Shown piece by piece: positions 33,408 to 41,718 of a stretch of DNA of 64,000 bases. The stretch is from DATKWD01 sp963704815 (GTDB taxonomy: Bacteria > Actinomycetota > Acidimicrobiia > Acidimicrobiales > Salinilacustritrichaceae). The stretch is from positions 1,488,001-1,552,000 of the forward strand of contig CAVPHU010000001.1 in NCBI GenBank assembly GCA_963704815.1, given 5' to 3'. Under the pieces are notes generated by a model. It was given only the letters and a program-made list of their open reading frames with translations, was not told the origin of the DNA and searched no databases. Within the stretch, counting starts at the first letter, position 1; the number at the start of each line of letters is the position of its first letter. Both the position numbers and the translations under genes were made by a program.

Positions 33408-35945
33408 ATGTTCAAGCTGAGCATCCGCAACCTTCTGAGCCACAAGATCCGGTTCATCATGACGAGCTTCGCCGTCGTCCTCGGCGTGAGCTTCGTGGTC
33501 GGCAGCATCGTCGTGACCGACACGCTCCGGCAGAGCTTCGACACCCTGTTCGACGAGATCACCCAAGGTGTCGACCTCGAGATCCGTTCGGTCGACCCGC
33601 TGAGCGACGAGCCCGGCAACATCGGACCACCCCTGCCCGTCGAGATCGCCGAGCAGGCGAGCGCCATCGACGGCGTCGAGGTCGCCGAAGGCCAGGTGGG
33701 CGGGATCGCCCAGCCCATCGGTCCTGACGGCGAGCCCGTCACGACCAGCGGCGCTCCCAACCTCGCGTTCAGTTGGGGGCCGACCGACGAGCTCTATCCG
33801 GTCACCCTCGAGCTGGGCGCCAAGCCCGGTCCGGGCGAGTTCGCCATCGACCAGGGCACCTACGAGGACTACCCCTGGGTGATCGGCGACACCTACGACG
33901 TCCTGGTCCCCGACGGGACCGAGCCGTTCGTGCTCTCCGGGACGGCCAAGTTCGGCAGCTCGAACAGCCTGGCCGGCGCTCGGCTCACGATGTTCGACCT
34001 CGACACCGCGCAACGGCTCTTCGACCGCGAAGGCCTCTACGACGCCATCGACATCCAGCTGTCCGCCGGAGCCGACGGCGATGAGGTCCAAGCGGCCGTG
34101 GCCGAGATCCTCCCGGCGAACGCCGAGGTCGTGACCGGGGCCGCACTGGCCCAGGAAGGGTCCGACCAGATCGGCGAGTTCGCCTCGATCTTCGGCAACA
34201 TCCTGCTCGGGTTCGCCGGCGTCGCCTTGTTCGTGTCGGCGTTCTACATCTACAACACGTTCTCGATCATCCTCGGCCAGCGGATCCGCGAGCTGGCCCT
34301 CCTCCGAGCCATCGGCGCCACGGCAGCACAGATCCGCCGGACCGTGATCCTCGAGGCGCTGCTCGTCGGGATCGTGTCCTCGATCGTCGGGGTCGGGGTG
34401 GGCATGCTGACCGCGCTCGGGCTGCGAGGCATCCTCAACGCCGGCGGGTTCGGGCTTCCACCCGACGCCCTCGTGCTGAAGCCGGTCACCGTCGCCGTGG
34501 CGTTCGCCATCGGGGTCGGAGTGACCCTCGCGGCATCGATCCTCCCGGCGCGCAAGGCGTCGTCGATCCCGCCGGTGGCAGCCCTGAGCTCGGGCCTGAC
34601 GAGCACCGAGTCGTCGAAGCGCCTCCGCCTGCTCATCGGTGCCGTCCTCGGCGGTGTGGGCATCCTGCTCGTCGGATTCGGTCTGTTCATCGCCGACGAC
34701 ACCCAGCCGACGCTCGTCGGACTCGGTCTCGGCGCCATTCTGGTCTTCCTCGGCATCGCCAACCTCACCCCTCTGGTGGCGGGGCCCGTGTCGCGGGTCC
34801 TCGGTGCGCCGATCGCCAAGGCCTTCCGCACTCCCGGCCGGCTGGCTCGGGAGAACGCAGCCCGCAACCCCTATCGCACCGCATCGACCGCGTCGGCGCT
34901 CGTGGTCGGGCTGGCGCTGGTCACCATGGTCCTGGTCGTCGGGACGAGTGTGAAGACGACCTTCGCCGAGACCATCGACCAGTCGGTCGAGGCCGACTTC
35001 ATCATCTCCGATCCCAACTTCGCCGGCGTTTCGGCCGACGTCGCCGACGGCCTCGGCGAGGCACCCGAGTTCTCGGCCGTCTCGGGCATCAGATTCGACA
35101 CGTTCTCCTTCGAAGGCGGCACGCGCGACGTCGTCGCCGTCGACGCCGACTCCGGTGGCGCTCTGGTCGACATCGACGTGCTCGAGGGCGGCGAGGTCGC
35201 CGACCTGACGGCCACCTCGATCATGGTGCACGAGGACCCCGCGAAGGACCTGGGTCTGTCGCCCGGCGACGAGGTGTCGGTGTCGTTCTCGGCGACCGGA
35301 GATCAGACCTTCACCGTCACCGGCATCCACGGCGACGCCTTGTTCGCCGGCAACTACCTCATCAGCACCGAGGCCTACGAGGCCAACTTCACCGAGGATC
35401 TCGACCCGCTGATCATGGCGACCGTGGCCGACGGGACCGACCCGGAGGCGGCACGCGCCAGGATCGAGACGGCGCTCGCCGAGTTCCCGCAGCTCGAGGT
35501 CGAGGACCGGTCGGAGTTCCTGGAGAGCCAGGAGGACCAGATCAACCAGATCCTGGTCTCGGTCAATGCACTGCTCGGACTCGCCATCGTCATCGCCGTG
35601 CTCGGCATCGCCAACACGCTGGCGCTGTCGGTGTTCGAGCGCACCCGAGAGCTCGGGCTGCTGCGGGCCGTCGGTATGACCAAGCGCCAGACCCGGCGGA
35701 TGGTCCGCTGGGAGGCGGCCATCGTGTCGATGTTCGGCGCGGTCGTCGGGGTCGTCGTGGGCATCGCGTTCGGACTGGCTGCAGCTGAGGCGCTCCCCGA
35801 ATCGTTCCTGTCAGCAGTGACGATTCCGTACGGATCACTCATCATCCTCGTGATCGTGGCCATGCTGGCGGGGCTCCTCGCGGCGATCTTCCCCGCTCGC
35901 CGCGCGAGCAAGCTCGACATCCTGAGCGCCATCGCCACCGACTGA
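33408..35945 (+). CDS. FtsX-family ABC permease, system 2
   Basis: 845 residues, the same architecture as the system 1 permease: N-terminal helix (RFIMTSFAVVLGVSFVVGSIVV), outer domain, FtsX block 1 (FYIYNTFSIILGQRIRELALLRAIGA), central helices, outer domain 2, FtsX block 2 (LGIANTLALSVFERTRELGLLRAVG), ending RRASKLDILSAIATD. The outer domains are much less alike between the two permeases than the membrane parts, suggesting different cargo. The gene ends before a hairpin at 35957-35980. Confidence 0.9.
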   Translation: MFKLSIRNLLSHKIRFIMTSFAVVLGVSFVVGSIVVTDTLRQSFDTLFDEITQGVDLEIRSVDPLSDEPGNIGPPLPVEIAEQASAIDGVEVAEGQVGGIAQPIGPDGEPVTTSGAPNLAFSWGPTDELYPVTLELGAKPGPGEFAIDQGTYEDYPWVIGDTYDVLVPDGTEPFVLSGTAKFGSSNSLAGARLTMFDLDTAQRLFDREGLYDAIDIQLSAGADGDEVQAAVAEILPANAEVVTGAALAQEGSDQIGEFASIFGNILLGFAGVALFVSAFYIYNTFSIILGQRIRELALLRAIGATAAQIRRTVILEALLVGIVSSIVGVGVGMLTALGLRGILNAGGFGLPPDALVLKPVTVAVAFAIGVGVTLAASILPARKASSIPPVAALSSGLTSTESSKRLRLLIGAVLGGVGILLVGFGLFIADDTQPTLVGLGLGAILVFLGIANLTPLVAGPVSRVLGAPIAKAFRTPGRLARENAARNPYRTASTASALVVGLALVTMVLVVGTSVKTTFAETIDQSVEADFIISDPNFAGVSADVADGLGEAPEFSAVSGIRFDTFSFEGGTRDVVAVDADSGGALVDIDVLEGGEVADLTATSIMVHEDPAKDLGLSPGDEVSVSFSATGDQTFTVTGIHGDALFAGNYLISTEAYEANFTEDLDPLIMATVADGTDPEAARARIETALAEFPQLEVEDRSEFLESQEDQINQILVSVNALLGLAIVIAVLGIANTLALSVFERTRELGLLRAVGMTKRQTRRMVRWEAAIVSMFGAVVGVVVGIAFGLAAAEALPESFLSAVTIPYGSLIILVIVAMLAGLLAAIFPARRASKLDILSAIATD

Positions 35946-35956
35946 CCCTCACCCAT

Positions 35957-35980
35957 CCCGTTCTGGTGCACCGGAACGGG
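35957..35980 (+). terminator. Hairpin after ABC system 2, carries a repeated 15-mer
   Basis: CCCGTTC-TGGTGCACC-GGAACGGG forms an 7-8 bp stem followed by GGTTTTGG. Its first 15 bases are identical to 9509-9523 between the two Baeyer-Villiger genes. It is either a terminator or an operator for the PPOX gene 25 bp on. Confidence 0.5.
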
Positions 35981-36004
35981 GGTTTTGGGGGGCAGACTCG
36001 GGCC

Positions 36005-36397
36005 ATGGCGCTCGATCCTGCCGCTCTCTCCGACGACGTGCTCGCCTTCTTGAGCGAGTACCACCTGGCGACCCTGACGACACAGCGTTCCGACGGCTCA
36101 CCGCACGTCGTCGCCGTCGGGTTCACCTACGACCCCGACACTCGCCTTGCACGAGTGATCACCTGGGACGCGTCACAGAAGGCCGTGAACGTCGCTCGGG
36201 GTGGCACGCGCGCCGTGGTCGCCCAGGTCGACGGTGGGCGCTGGCTGGCGCTCGAGGGCCCGGCGCGGCTGGCGACTGACCCCGAAGCCGCTCGGGAGGG
36301 CGAACGTCGGTACGCCGAGCGATACTCCGAGCCGAAGCAGCGCGACGACCGCGCGGTGATCGAGATCGCCGTCGACCGCATCCTCGGCCGGGCGTGA
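36005..36397 (+). CDS. PPOX-class F420-dependent enzyme
   Basis: 130 residues with the split-barrel pyridoxamine-5'-phosphate-oxidase-like fold: FLSEYHLATLTTQRSDGSPHVVAVGF at the start, ITWDASQKAVNVARGG in the middle, WLALEGPARLATDPEA near the end. This is the pattern of the TIGR03618-like F420-binding family of actinobacteria that reduce or oxidise diverse substrates with F420, though some bind FMN or haem. The ATG at 36005 follows a CAGACT hexamer by 6 nt (possible leaderless start). Confidence 0.88.
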   Translation: MALDPAALSDDVLAFLSEYHLATLTTQRSDGSPHVVAVGFTYDPDTRLARVITWDASQKAVNVARGGTRAVVAQVDGGRWLALEGPARLATDPEAAREGERRYAERYSEPKQRDDRAVIEIAVDRILGRA

Positions 36398-36550
36398 GCC
36401 GGGCCGGCCGACTCAGAGGTCGAGCGGATAGGCGCCGTCCCGCAGCAGGCGCCGTGCTCGGCTGGGGCCCGAGCGGCCCGTCGCGACGAAGGAGCGGCAG
36501 GAGCGGGCATGGCGGGGAGCTGCGAGACTTGGCCCTATCCGCGCAGCTCC
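36398..36550. other. 153-bp gap with no convincing gene
   Basis: Between the convergent PPOX and isomerase-like genes. On the minus strand a short high-GC3 stretch ends VATGRSGPSRARRLLRDGAY and stops at ~36415, possibly the tail of a lost gene, but no start is supported. Confidence 0.3.
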
Positions 36551-36937
36551 TCAGTCGGTGGCCGGCGCCATGTCGCCGAACTGGAAGAACGCGCGCATGG
36601 TGGTGATCCGACCGTCGTCGTCGAAGGTCATGACGTCGATGGCAGGCAGGACCATCTGCTGGTCTCCGACGGTCGGGCGAACCTCCATGAAAAAGGCGGC
36701 CTCCCCCGCGCAGACATTGGCCTTGATGAGGCGGAGTTCGATGTCGCTCACCATCTCGCGAGACTGGTCCCAGAACGCCGCGATGGCTTCCTTGCCCTCG
36801 TGGACCGGCGAACCAACCGGATCCTCGACCGTCGCACCATCGGCGAACAGACCCAGCCAGGACTCCTTGTCGTTGGCCGAGAAGAACTTGGTGTAGTTCT
36901 CGCAGGTGGAGCGGATGACGTCGTCGGCAGCAGCCAT
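36551..36937 (-). CDS. SnoaL/ketosteroid-isomerase-like protein
   Basis: 128 residues in the NTF2-like cone fold. The segment NYTKFFSANDKESWLGLFADGATVEDPVGSP lines up with steroid delta-5-3-ketoisomerase, keeping the catalytic-type Tyr (residue 15) and the Asp of EDPVG (~40). A third Asp occurs in AIDVMTF (~101). This fits a steroid-isomerase-like or SnoaL-like activity in the cytoplasm, though many family members have other substrates. A leaderless promoter (TAGCGT) precedes it. Together with the P450 and two Baeyer-Villiger genes it hints at steroid or terpenoid metabolism (inference). Confidence 0.85.
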   Translation of the reverse strand: MAAADDVIRSTCENYTKFFSANDKESWLGLFADGATVEDPVGSPVHEGKEAIAAFWDQSREMVSDIELRLIKANVCAGEAAFFMEVRPTVGDQQMVLPAIDVMTFDDDGRITTMRAFFQFGDMAPATD

Positions 36938-36943
36938 CCGACG

Positions 36944-36949
36944 ACGCTA
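36944..36949 (-). promoter_or_regulatory. -10 box of the ketosteroid-isomerase-like gene
   Basis: TAGCGT on the minus strand, 6 nt before the ATG at 36937. It overlaps the tail of the NDH-2 gene closely (stop at 36947). Confidence 0.45.
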
Positions 36950-38207
36950 CCGCCCGACAGCCTTGTCGTCGGGCCGGAAGATGAGCCGCGGGCCGCGGTC
37001 CCACGTGAAGTAGTTCCAGCCCCAGTTCAGCAGGACCGACAATCGATTCCGGCGACCGACGAGAAACACCAGATGCAGCGCCAGCCAGGCGAACCAGGCG
37101 GGGGTCCCCCACAGTCGGATGCCGAACGGCAGCTCGGCGACGGCCGAACGCCGGCCGATCGTCGCCATCGTGCCCTTGTCGGTGTAGGAGAACGGTTCGG
37201 TCGGTCGACCATCGGTGAGACGAATGGATCTGTGCGGCCACATGGGCACCGGTCTGCATCGCCACCGGTGCGAGTTGCGGAAGCGGACCGTCGTCGCCGG
37301 TGATGTGGGCGATGTCGCCGACGGCCCACACCCCCGGATGGCCGGGCACCGAGAGGTCGGCATCGACCCGGATTCGCCCGGCCGCCCCCGGTTCGTACCC
37401 GAGCACGTCGACCAGCGGGTTGGCCTTGACCCCTGCGGCCCAGATCGTCGTCCAGGTCTCGATTCGTTCGCCAGAGTCGAGCTCGACGTGCCGGGGCCCC
37501 ACCCGCTGCACCCCGACGCCATGGCGAAGCTCCACCCCCAGCGACGAGAGCGTGTCGTGCGCGTGCCGCCGCGACTTCGGTGAGAAGGGCCCGAGCAGGT
37601 GGTGTTCGCGCTCGATGATCCGAACGACGACCTGGTCGAGGTCGAGATCGGGGAAGTCCTTGCAGAGGACGGCGTCGATCAACTCGGCCAAGGCCCCGGC
37701 GGTCTCGACGCCGGTGGGACCTCCCCCGATGATGGTGAAGGAGAGCGCTCCCGCTCCCAGGGCAGACGGGTCGACCTGGGTCGTTTCGAAGCATTCGAGG
37801 ATGTGGTTTCGAAGCCGTGCGGCGTCGGCGAGGTTGTAGAGCGGCAGCGCGTGCTCGGCTGCGCCCTCGACGCCGAAGTAGTTCGTCGCCGCCCCTGCCG
37901 CGACCACCAGGTGGTCGAAGTCGAGCGGATCCTGATCCTCGATCAGCACCTGACCGCGCTCGTGGTCGATGCCGACGACGCGACCACGACGGAACCCCAC
38001 ATGGCCCTCGCCGTGGAACAACCCGCGCACCGAATGCGCAACGTCGGCGGCGTTCAGGCCGGCGGTCGCCACCTGGTAGAGGAGCGGCTGAAAGGTGTGG
38101 AAGTTGTTCTGGTCGATGATGGTGACTCGCACGCCGTCACCCAGTCCGCGAGCGACGGCGAGTCCGCCGAACCCGGCTCCGATGACGACCACACGGGGTT
38201 GCGACAC
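36947..38207 (-). CDS. ndh: Type II NADH dehydrogenase (NDH-2), one +1 frameshift
   Basis: GTG at 38207 with a GGAGG site 9 nt upstream. FAD Rossmann motif VVVIGAGFGGL, second nucleotide motif TIIGGGPTGVETAGALAEL, and VWAVGDIAHI near the end of the FAD domain. At ~37221-37226 the frame is lost after HVAAQIH. Skipping one base restores RLTDGRPTEPFSYTDKGTMATIG, LPFGIRLWGTPAWFAWLALHLVFLVG and RLIFRPDDKAVGR, the membrane-binding end of NDH-2 (419 residues in all). It oxidises NADH and reduces menaquinone at the inner membrane face without pumping protons. A Rex-like operator (38223-38240) lies 15 bp upstream. Confidence 0.88.
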
Positions 38208-38222
38208 GGCCTGTCCTCCACT

Positions 38223-38240
38223 TTGTGAACGAATTCACGA
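38223..38240. promoter_or_regulatory. Rex-like redox operator before ndh
   Basis: TTGTGAA-CGAA-TTCACGA matches the Rex operator consensus TTGTGAA-N4-TTCACAA at 13 of 14 conserved positions. It lies 15 bp before ndh and 60 bp before the divergent DUF4404 gene. Rex senses NADH/NAD+ and controls ndh in other actinobacteria; use here is inference. Confidence 0.65.
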
Positions 38241-38287
38241 ATGAGCCTACGCCAGCTCGCGGCGAACACATTGCGGACCCCATTGAG

Positions 38288-38293
38288 TACGCT
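38288..38293 (+). promoter_or_regulatory. -10 box of the DUF4404 gene
   Basis: TACGCT, 7 nt before the GTG at 38301, which fixes that start over the upstream ATG at 38241. Confidence 0.5.
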
Positions 38294-38300
38294 CGCGGCC

Positions 38301-38558
38301 GTGACCGCAGACCACCGCGACGACCTGGATCAGTTGAGGGCCGAGCTCGAACGGGCCAAGGCGACCGACGCCGACACCGCCGAGCTCGAGTCTCTGATCG
38401 ACCGCCTCGAACGCCACCTCGACGAGGACGACGAGCACGAAGAGCACGGCATCGTCGACCGCCTCGAAGAAGCCGTCACCCAGTACGAGGTCGAGCATCC
38501 CGGGGTGACGTCGATCTTCGCCCGGATCGTCGACACCCTCAGCGCCGCAGGGCTGTAG
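38301..38558 (+). CDS. DUF4404 family small protein
   Basis: 85 residues (MTADHRDDLDQLRAELERAK...), strongly acidic and helical, with a coiled-coil-like N-terminal half (LRAELERAKATDADTAELESLIDRLERHL) and the conserved end VEHPGVTSIFARIVDTLSAAGL. The latter tail is the hallmark of DUF4404, a family of unknown function usually 80-90 residues long. The GTG start is supported by a leaderless promoter. It is divergent from ndh and shares the Rex-like operator region, so it may be co-regulated by redox state. Confidence 0.8.
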   Translation: MTADHRDDLDQLRAELERAKATDADTAELESLIDRLERHLDEDDEHEEHGIVDRLEEAVTQYEVEHPGVTSIFARIVDTLSAAGL

Positions 38559-38561
38559 ACC

Positions 38562-40151
38562 TCAGTAGCGTCGTTTCTCGCCGTCGATGGTGATGGTCGT
38601 GCCGGGGACGACCGACGCGATCCGCACGTTGTCCCAGGTGAGACCGGTGTTGTCGAAGACATAGTGGCCCGGGTTCCGGATCCCCGATCCCGACGCATTG
38701 TCGACGACGAAGCGCCCGACGATCACGCTGGTGAACGTGATCGGATCACCGGCGAGCCGGTGGCGTTTCGCGATCGCGAGATCGACCACCCCACCCTTGA
38801 CCGTCCAGCCCACCGCGTGGATCTCGATCCGAGATGCTCGTACGTCGCGATACGTGTAGACGTTGGTGTACGCGCCGTGGTCGATGTCGGCAGAGCCGTT
38901 GTCGTATCCGCGGTAGTTCTTCACGACCTGCGACTGGCCGTTGTTCTGCCAGACGAAGATGCCATTCCGCTTGTTGTGATGCGCGGCGTTGTTCTCGAAC
39001 CTCCACAGGTTCGGTTGGCTGCCGTGCGATTCGGGCCACTGGAACCCGGCAGAGTCCTTGCCACCGTTCACGTTCATCGCGACCGAGTTCACGACGCTGT
39101 TGCGCCTGCCTGCACCGAGCATGAACCCCATGAGCCGGTGGCCGGCATCGCCGGCGAGTGGCACGACGCCGTCGACGAGGGCGTGGTCATAGACGATGTC
39201 GTTGGAGTTCTCGGCCTGGCTCGAGCTCTGATAGGAGGGCGGGTCCCACCAGTACCCGCTTCCGGCGACGTCCTTGGCGATGGTGTGCCGGAACGTGATG
39301 CCGTGGGAGGCATGGGGAACGAATGCCCGGTTCGGCGAGTTCTTGATCACCACCCCTTCGACCAAGGTGCCCTGGGAGCCGCTTCCGGCGTGGTGCCAGT
39401 GCAGCGGGTACTTCCCCACCTCGACCGGCGGGCGGAGGTCGATCTCGACGTAGGCGATCGTCGATGCGACCGAACCGGCCATGAAGCGGATGTGGCCGGA
39501 ACCGGTGATCTTGATGTCCCGACCGAGGTTCTGCTTCGTGCCGTCGTCGCTCCAGGTGAACGCCGGGGTTCCCCGCCAGTCGGCCCTTCCGCCCCCGCCG
39601 AAGCAGAGGCAGGCCCCGTTGCGCAGCGTCACCGTGTCGCCCGGTCGCAGGGTGAACGTCGACGTGAAGGTGGTGTCGGCGGAGAACACGTGGTGCTGCG
39701 GGCCCGGTGGAGGTGGCGGCGCGGGCGGGGGCGGCTTGGCCGTGGTCGGCGTCGGTGTCGAGGGCGCCTTCGGCCGGGTCGTGGCGGTCGTGCCGCCCGG
39801 CCCGGTCTTCGACGACGGACCGGTCGGCGACGCAGCCTGCTCGGCAGACTTCGACGAGCCGGTGCCGGCCGCAGGTCCGGACGGCGCCGACCCGTCCGGG
39901 GAGGCCGAGATGGCGGAGGCGACGGCGGCCGCCGCGGTGGACGCGCCGGCGCCGGATTGGCCCGACGCCGCAGTCGAGGCCGAAGCGATGGCGACCGCGA
40001 CCGAGGTCGGGTTGCCGGAGCCGGAGCCTCCCGGGGCGGCAAGTGCCTCGACGGTCTGGGCGTCGCCGGCAGTCCTGCCCCGTTCGGCTTCGCCACCCAC
40101 CGCCGTCGCCATGAAGGCGACGAATGCAACGGCGATGACCAGTGGCTTCAT
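38562..40151 (-). CDS. Secreted right-handed beta-helix protein, CEMIP/G8-like
   Basis: 529 residues. A signal peptide (MKPLVIAVAFVAFMATAVGG) leads to a ~130-residue Ala/Ser/Gly then Pro/Thr-rich low-complexity linker ending in a polyproline run. A mature domain from ~150 follows. It opens with a G8-like strand set (TSTFTLRPGDTVTLRNGACLCFGG) and contains GKYPLHWHHAGSGSQG, which resembles the GRYPxHFHxxG motif of CEMIP/TMEM2-type parallel beta-helices. Repeated short strands (VVIKNSPNRAF, NAAHHNKRNGIFVWQN) continue the helix. It could bind or cut an extracellular polysaccharide. No catalytic residues can be assigned safely. A CGGAG site precedes the ATG. Confidence 0.75.
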   Translation of the reverse strand: MKPLVIAVAFVAFMATAVGGEAERGRTAGDAQTVEALAAPGGSGSGNPTSVAVAIASASTAASGQSGAGASTAAAAVASAISASPDGSAPSGPAAGTGSSKSAEQAASPTGPSSKTGPGGTTATTRPKAPSTPTPTTAKPPPPAPPPPPGPQHHVFSADTTFTSTFTLRPGDTVTLRNGACLCFGGGGRADWRGTPAFTWSDDGTKQNLGRDIKITGSGHIRFMAGSVASTIAYVEIDLRPPVEVGKYPLHWHHAGSGSQGTLVEGVVIKNSPNRAFVPHASHGITFRHTIAKDVAGSGYWWDPPSYQSSSQAENSNDIVYDHALVDGVVPLAGDAGHRLMGFMLGAGRRNSVVNSVAMNVNGGKDSAGFQWPESHGSQPNLWRFENNAAHHNKRNGIFVWQNNGQSQVVKNYRGYDNGSADIDHGAYTNVYTYRDVRASRIEIHAVGWTVKGGVVDLAIAKRHRLAGDPITFTSVIVGRFVVDNASGSGIRNPGHYVFDNTGLTWDNVRIASVVPGTTITIDGEKRRY

Positions 40152-40238
40152 GATGGCTCCGAGGTTCTTCGATCTCGTCTGCCGAGGCGTTCGCCCGCTC
40201 TCGTCGCACCCGGTAGTGGGTCTATCGGCCCACTCGGG

Positions 40239-41039
40239 TCAGACCCTGAGCGACATTTCCGGGTCGCGACGCTGGCACTGCGGGCACCAATAGGTGCTCC
40301 GCGCCTGCTCGCCCTGACGCTGCATCCGAACCGGCGTCCCGCAGCGGTGGCACGGCTGTCCGCGGCGGCCGTAGACGGCCAGCCCCTTCGGGTGGGTCAC
40401 CCGGTTCCCGGAGCCGAGGTTGGAGCGGAGCTGCCGGTGGGCCACCTCGAGCAACCTTCGCCGCTGTGCCTCATCGAGATCCGACGTCCTCGTGAACGGG
40501 TCGATGCGCGCCGCCCACAGCGCCTCGGACTTGTAGACGTTTCCGACGCCGGCTGCGACCCGCTGATCGAGCAGCGACTCGGCGATCTCGGTGTCGGGCC
40601 CGGCGAAGCTCGCCATGCGCTCGGTCGCCTGATCGAGGTCGGGGTCGTCGTCGCAGAGGTCGGGACCGAGCGTGCGCAACGGAAACGGCTCGCCCGAGCT
40701 GCGGTGGTAGGTCTCGACGACCGGCGCCTGGAAGCACACGCCCAGCCACCCGCTGTCGGTGCCGACCACCGCACGGGCGAGGTGGGGCGCCTTCCGCCAC
40801 CGTTCACCCTCCCGGTAGACGTGCCATGACCCGCTCATGCGGAGGTGGGTCCGGAGGCTGAGGCCGTCGGCGAAGTGGACGAGCAGGTTCTTGCCCCGCG
40901 CCTCCACCGCCTCGACCTCGACCCCGAGCTGCGGGCGGTCGCCGATCAACCGAGGAGCTTCGAAGCGGGTCAGGGCGTGGCCGGCGAGCGCGGGGCGGAG
41001 GCGCAACGCCGTGTTGAACAGGGTGTCACCCTCGGGCAC
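40239..41039 (-). CDS. Fpg/Nei-family DNA glycosylase (endonuclease VIII-like)
   Basis: 266 residues starting MPEGDTLFNTALRLRPAL; after Met removal Pro is the nucleophile and Glu3 the catalytic acid. PEGDT with Leu at the next position is the Nei (rather than Fpg PELPE) form. The helix-two-turn-helix region VAAGVGNVYKSEALWAARIDP and a C-terminal zinc finger (CHRCGTPVRM...TYWCPQCQRR) are complete. It removes oxidised pyrimidines and nicks the abasic site. It starts 1 bp after the stop of the methyltransferase gene upstream, so they form an operon. Confidence 0.93.
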   Translation of the reverse strand: MPEGDTLFNTALRLRPALAGHALTRFEAPRLIGDRPQLGVEVEAVEARGKNLLVHFADGLSLRTHLRMSGSWHVYREGERWRKAPHLARAVVGTDSGWLGVCFQAPVVETYHRSSGEPFPLRTLGPDLCDDDPDLDQATERMASFAGPDTEIAESLLDQRVAAGVGNVYKSEALWAARIDPFTRTSDLDEAQRRRLLEVAHRQLRSNLGSGNRVTHPKGLAVYGRRGQPCHRCGTPVRMQRQGEQARSTYWCPQCQRRDPEMSLRV

Positions 41040-41040
41040 G

Positions 41041-41700
41041 TCAGCCGTCGCGCTGGAGCGCTGTCCACGTGCCCGCCCCGGCGCACGACTCGACTCCGGC
41101 GACGGCGAACGGGACCGCCTCGATTACCTCGTCGGTCGTCAGGTGGATCGGGGTCTGGGGCCCGCTCGAATTCACCCACAGCAAGGTGCCGCGCGGCCGG
41201 AGGACCCGATCGATCTCGGACGGGAACAGAAATGCGTTGATGAGCACGACGGCGTCGACCGATGCGTCCGCCACCGGCAACCTGCCGCCGTCGGCCAACA
41301 CCCGGTGCGCGGGCCCGGCCGGAGCCCGCACGCTCATCTCGTGTGCGATGTCGATCGCCAGGGCTGCGCCGAAGCGCTCGGCGAGCATCGACGAGTAGAA
41401 GCCCGTTCCCGACCCCAGCTCGATCGCCACGTCGCTGTGGCCGAGCATCGGATCGAGGCCGCGGACGAGGGCATCGGTGACCACCGCGAGGCGTTCGGGC
41501 GAGCTCCGGGTGTGCCATTCGCCGGCGAGCACGTCGAAGAACCCCGCCACCTCGATTCGAGCGGCATCGTCCCACGCCGGAAGCTCGAGACCCGCGACCC
41601 GCCGCGTCATCACCCGCATGGGGTGGTGCTCGTCTCCCAGCCCCGACGGCACATGACCGGGAACCTCCACGTCCGGCAGTCGCTCGATGCTCATCGGCAC
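41041..41700 (-). CDS. Class I SAM-dependent methyltransferase
   Basis: 219 residues. The SAM motif I is AIELGSGTGFYSSMLAERFG; motif II-like ALAIDIAHEM and a DAVVLINAF/VLRPRGTLLWVNSSG core complete a Rossmann methyltransferase. Substrate unknown. Start GTG at 41700 or ATG at 41694, which cannot be separated. It is followed at once by the Nei-type glycosylase gene, and separated by 18 bp from the end of lhr; the three genes run the same way and may share a repair-related transcript. Confidence 0.85.
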   Translation of the reverse strand: MPMSIERLPDVEVPGHVPSGLGDEHHPMRVMTRRVAGLELPAWDDAARIEVAGFFDVLAGEWHTRSSPERLAVVTDALVRGLDPMLGHSDVAIELGSGTGFYSSMLAERFGAALAIDIAHEMSVRAPAGPAHRVLADGGRLPVADASVDAVVLINAFLFPSEIDRVLRPRGTLLWVNSSGPQTPIHLTTDEVIEAVPFAVAGVESCAGAGTWTALQRDG

Positions 41701-41718
41701 CAGTGTGACCGGTCGGGG

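Noticed and set aside
32718..35330. A very long minus-strand open frame opposite ABC system 2
   Set aside because: Low-complexity Asp/Arg/Gly translation typical of antisense frames in GC-rich DNA; the + strand has intact ABC motifs.
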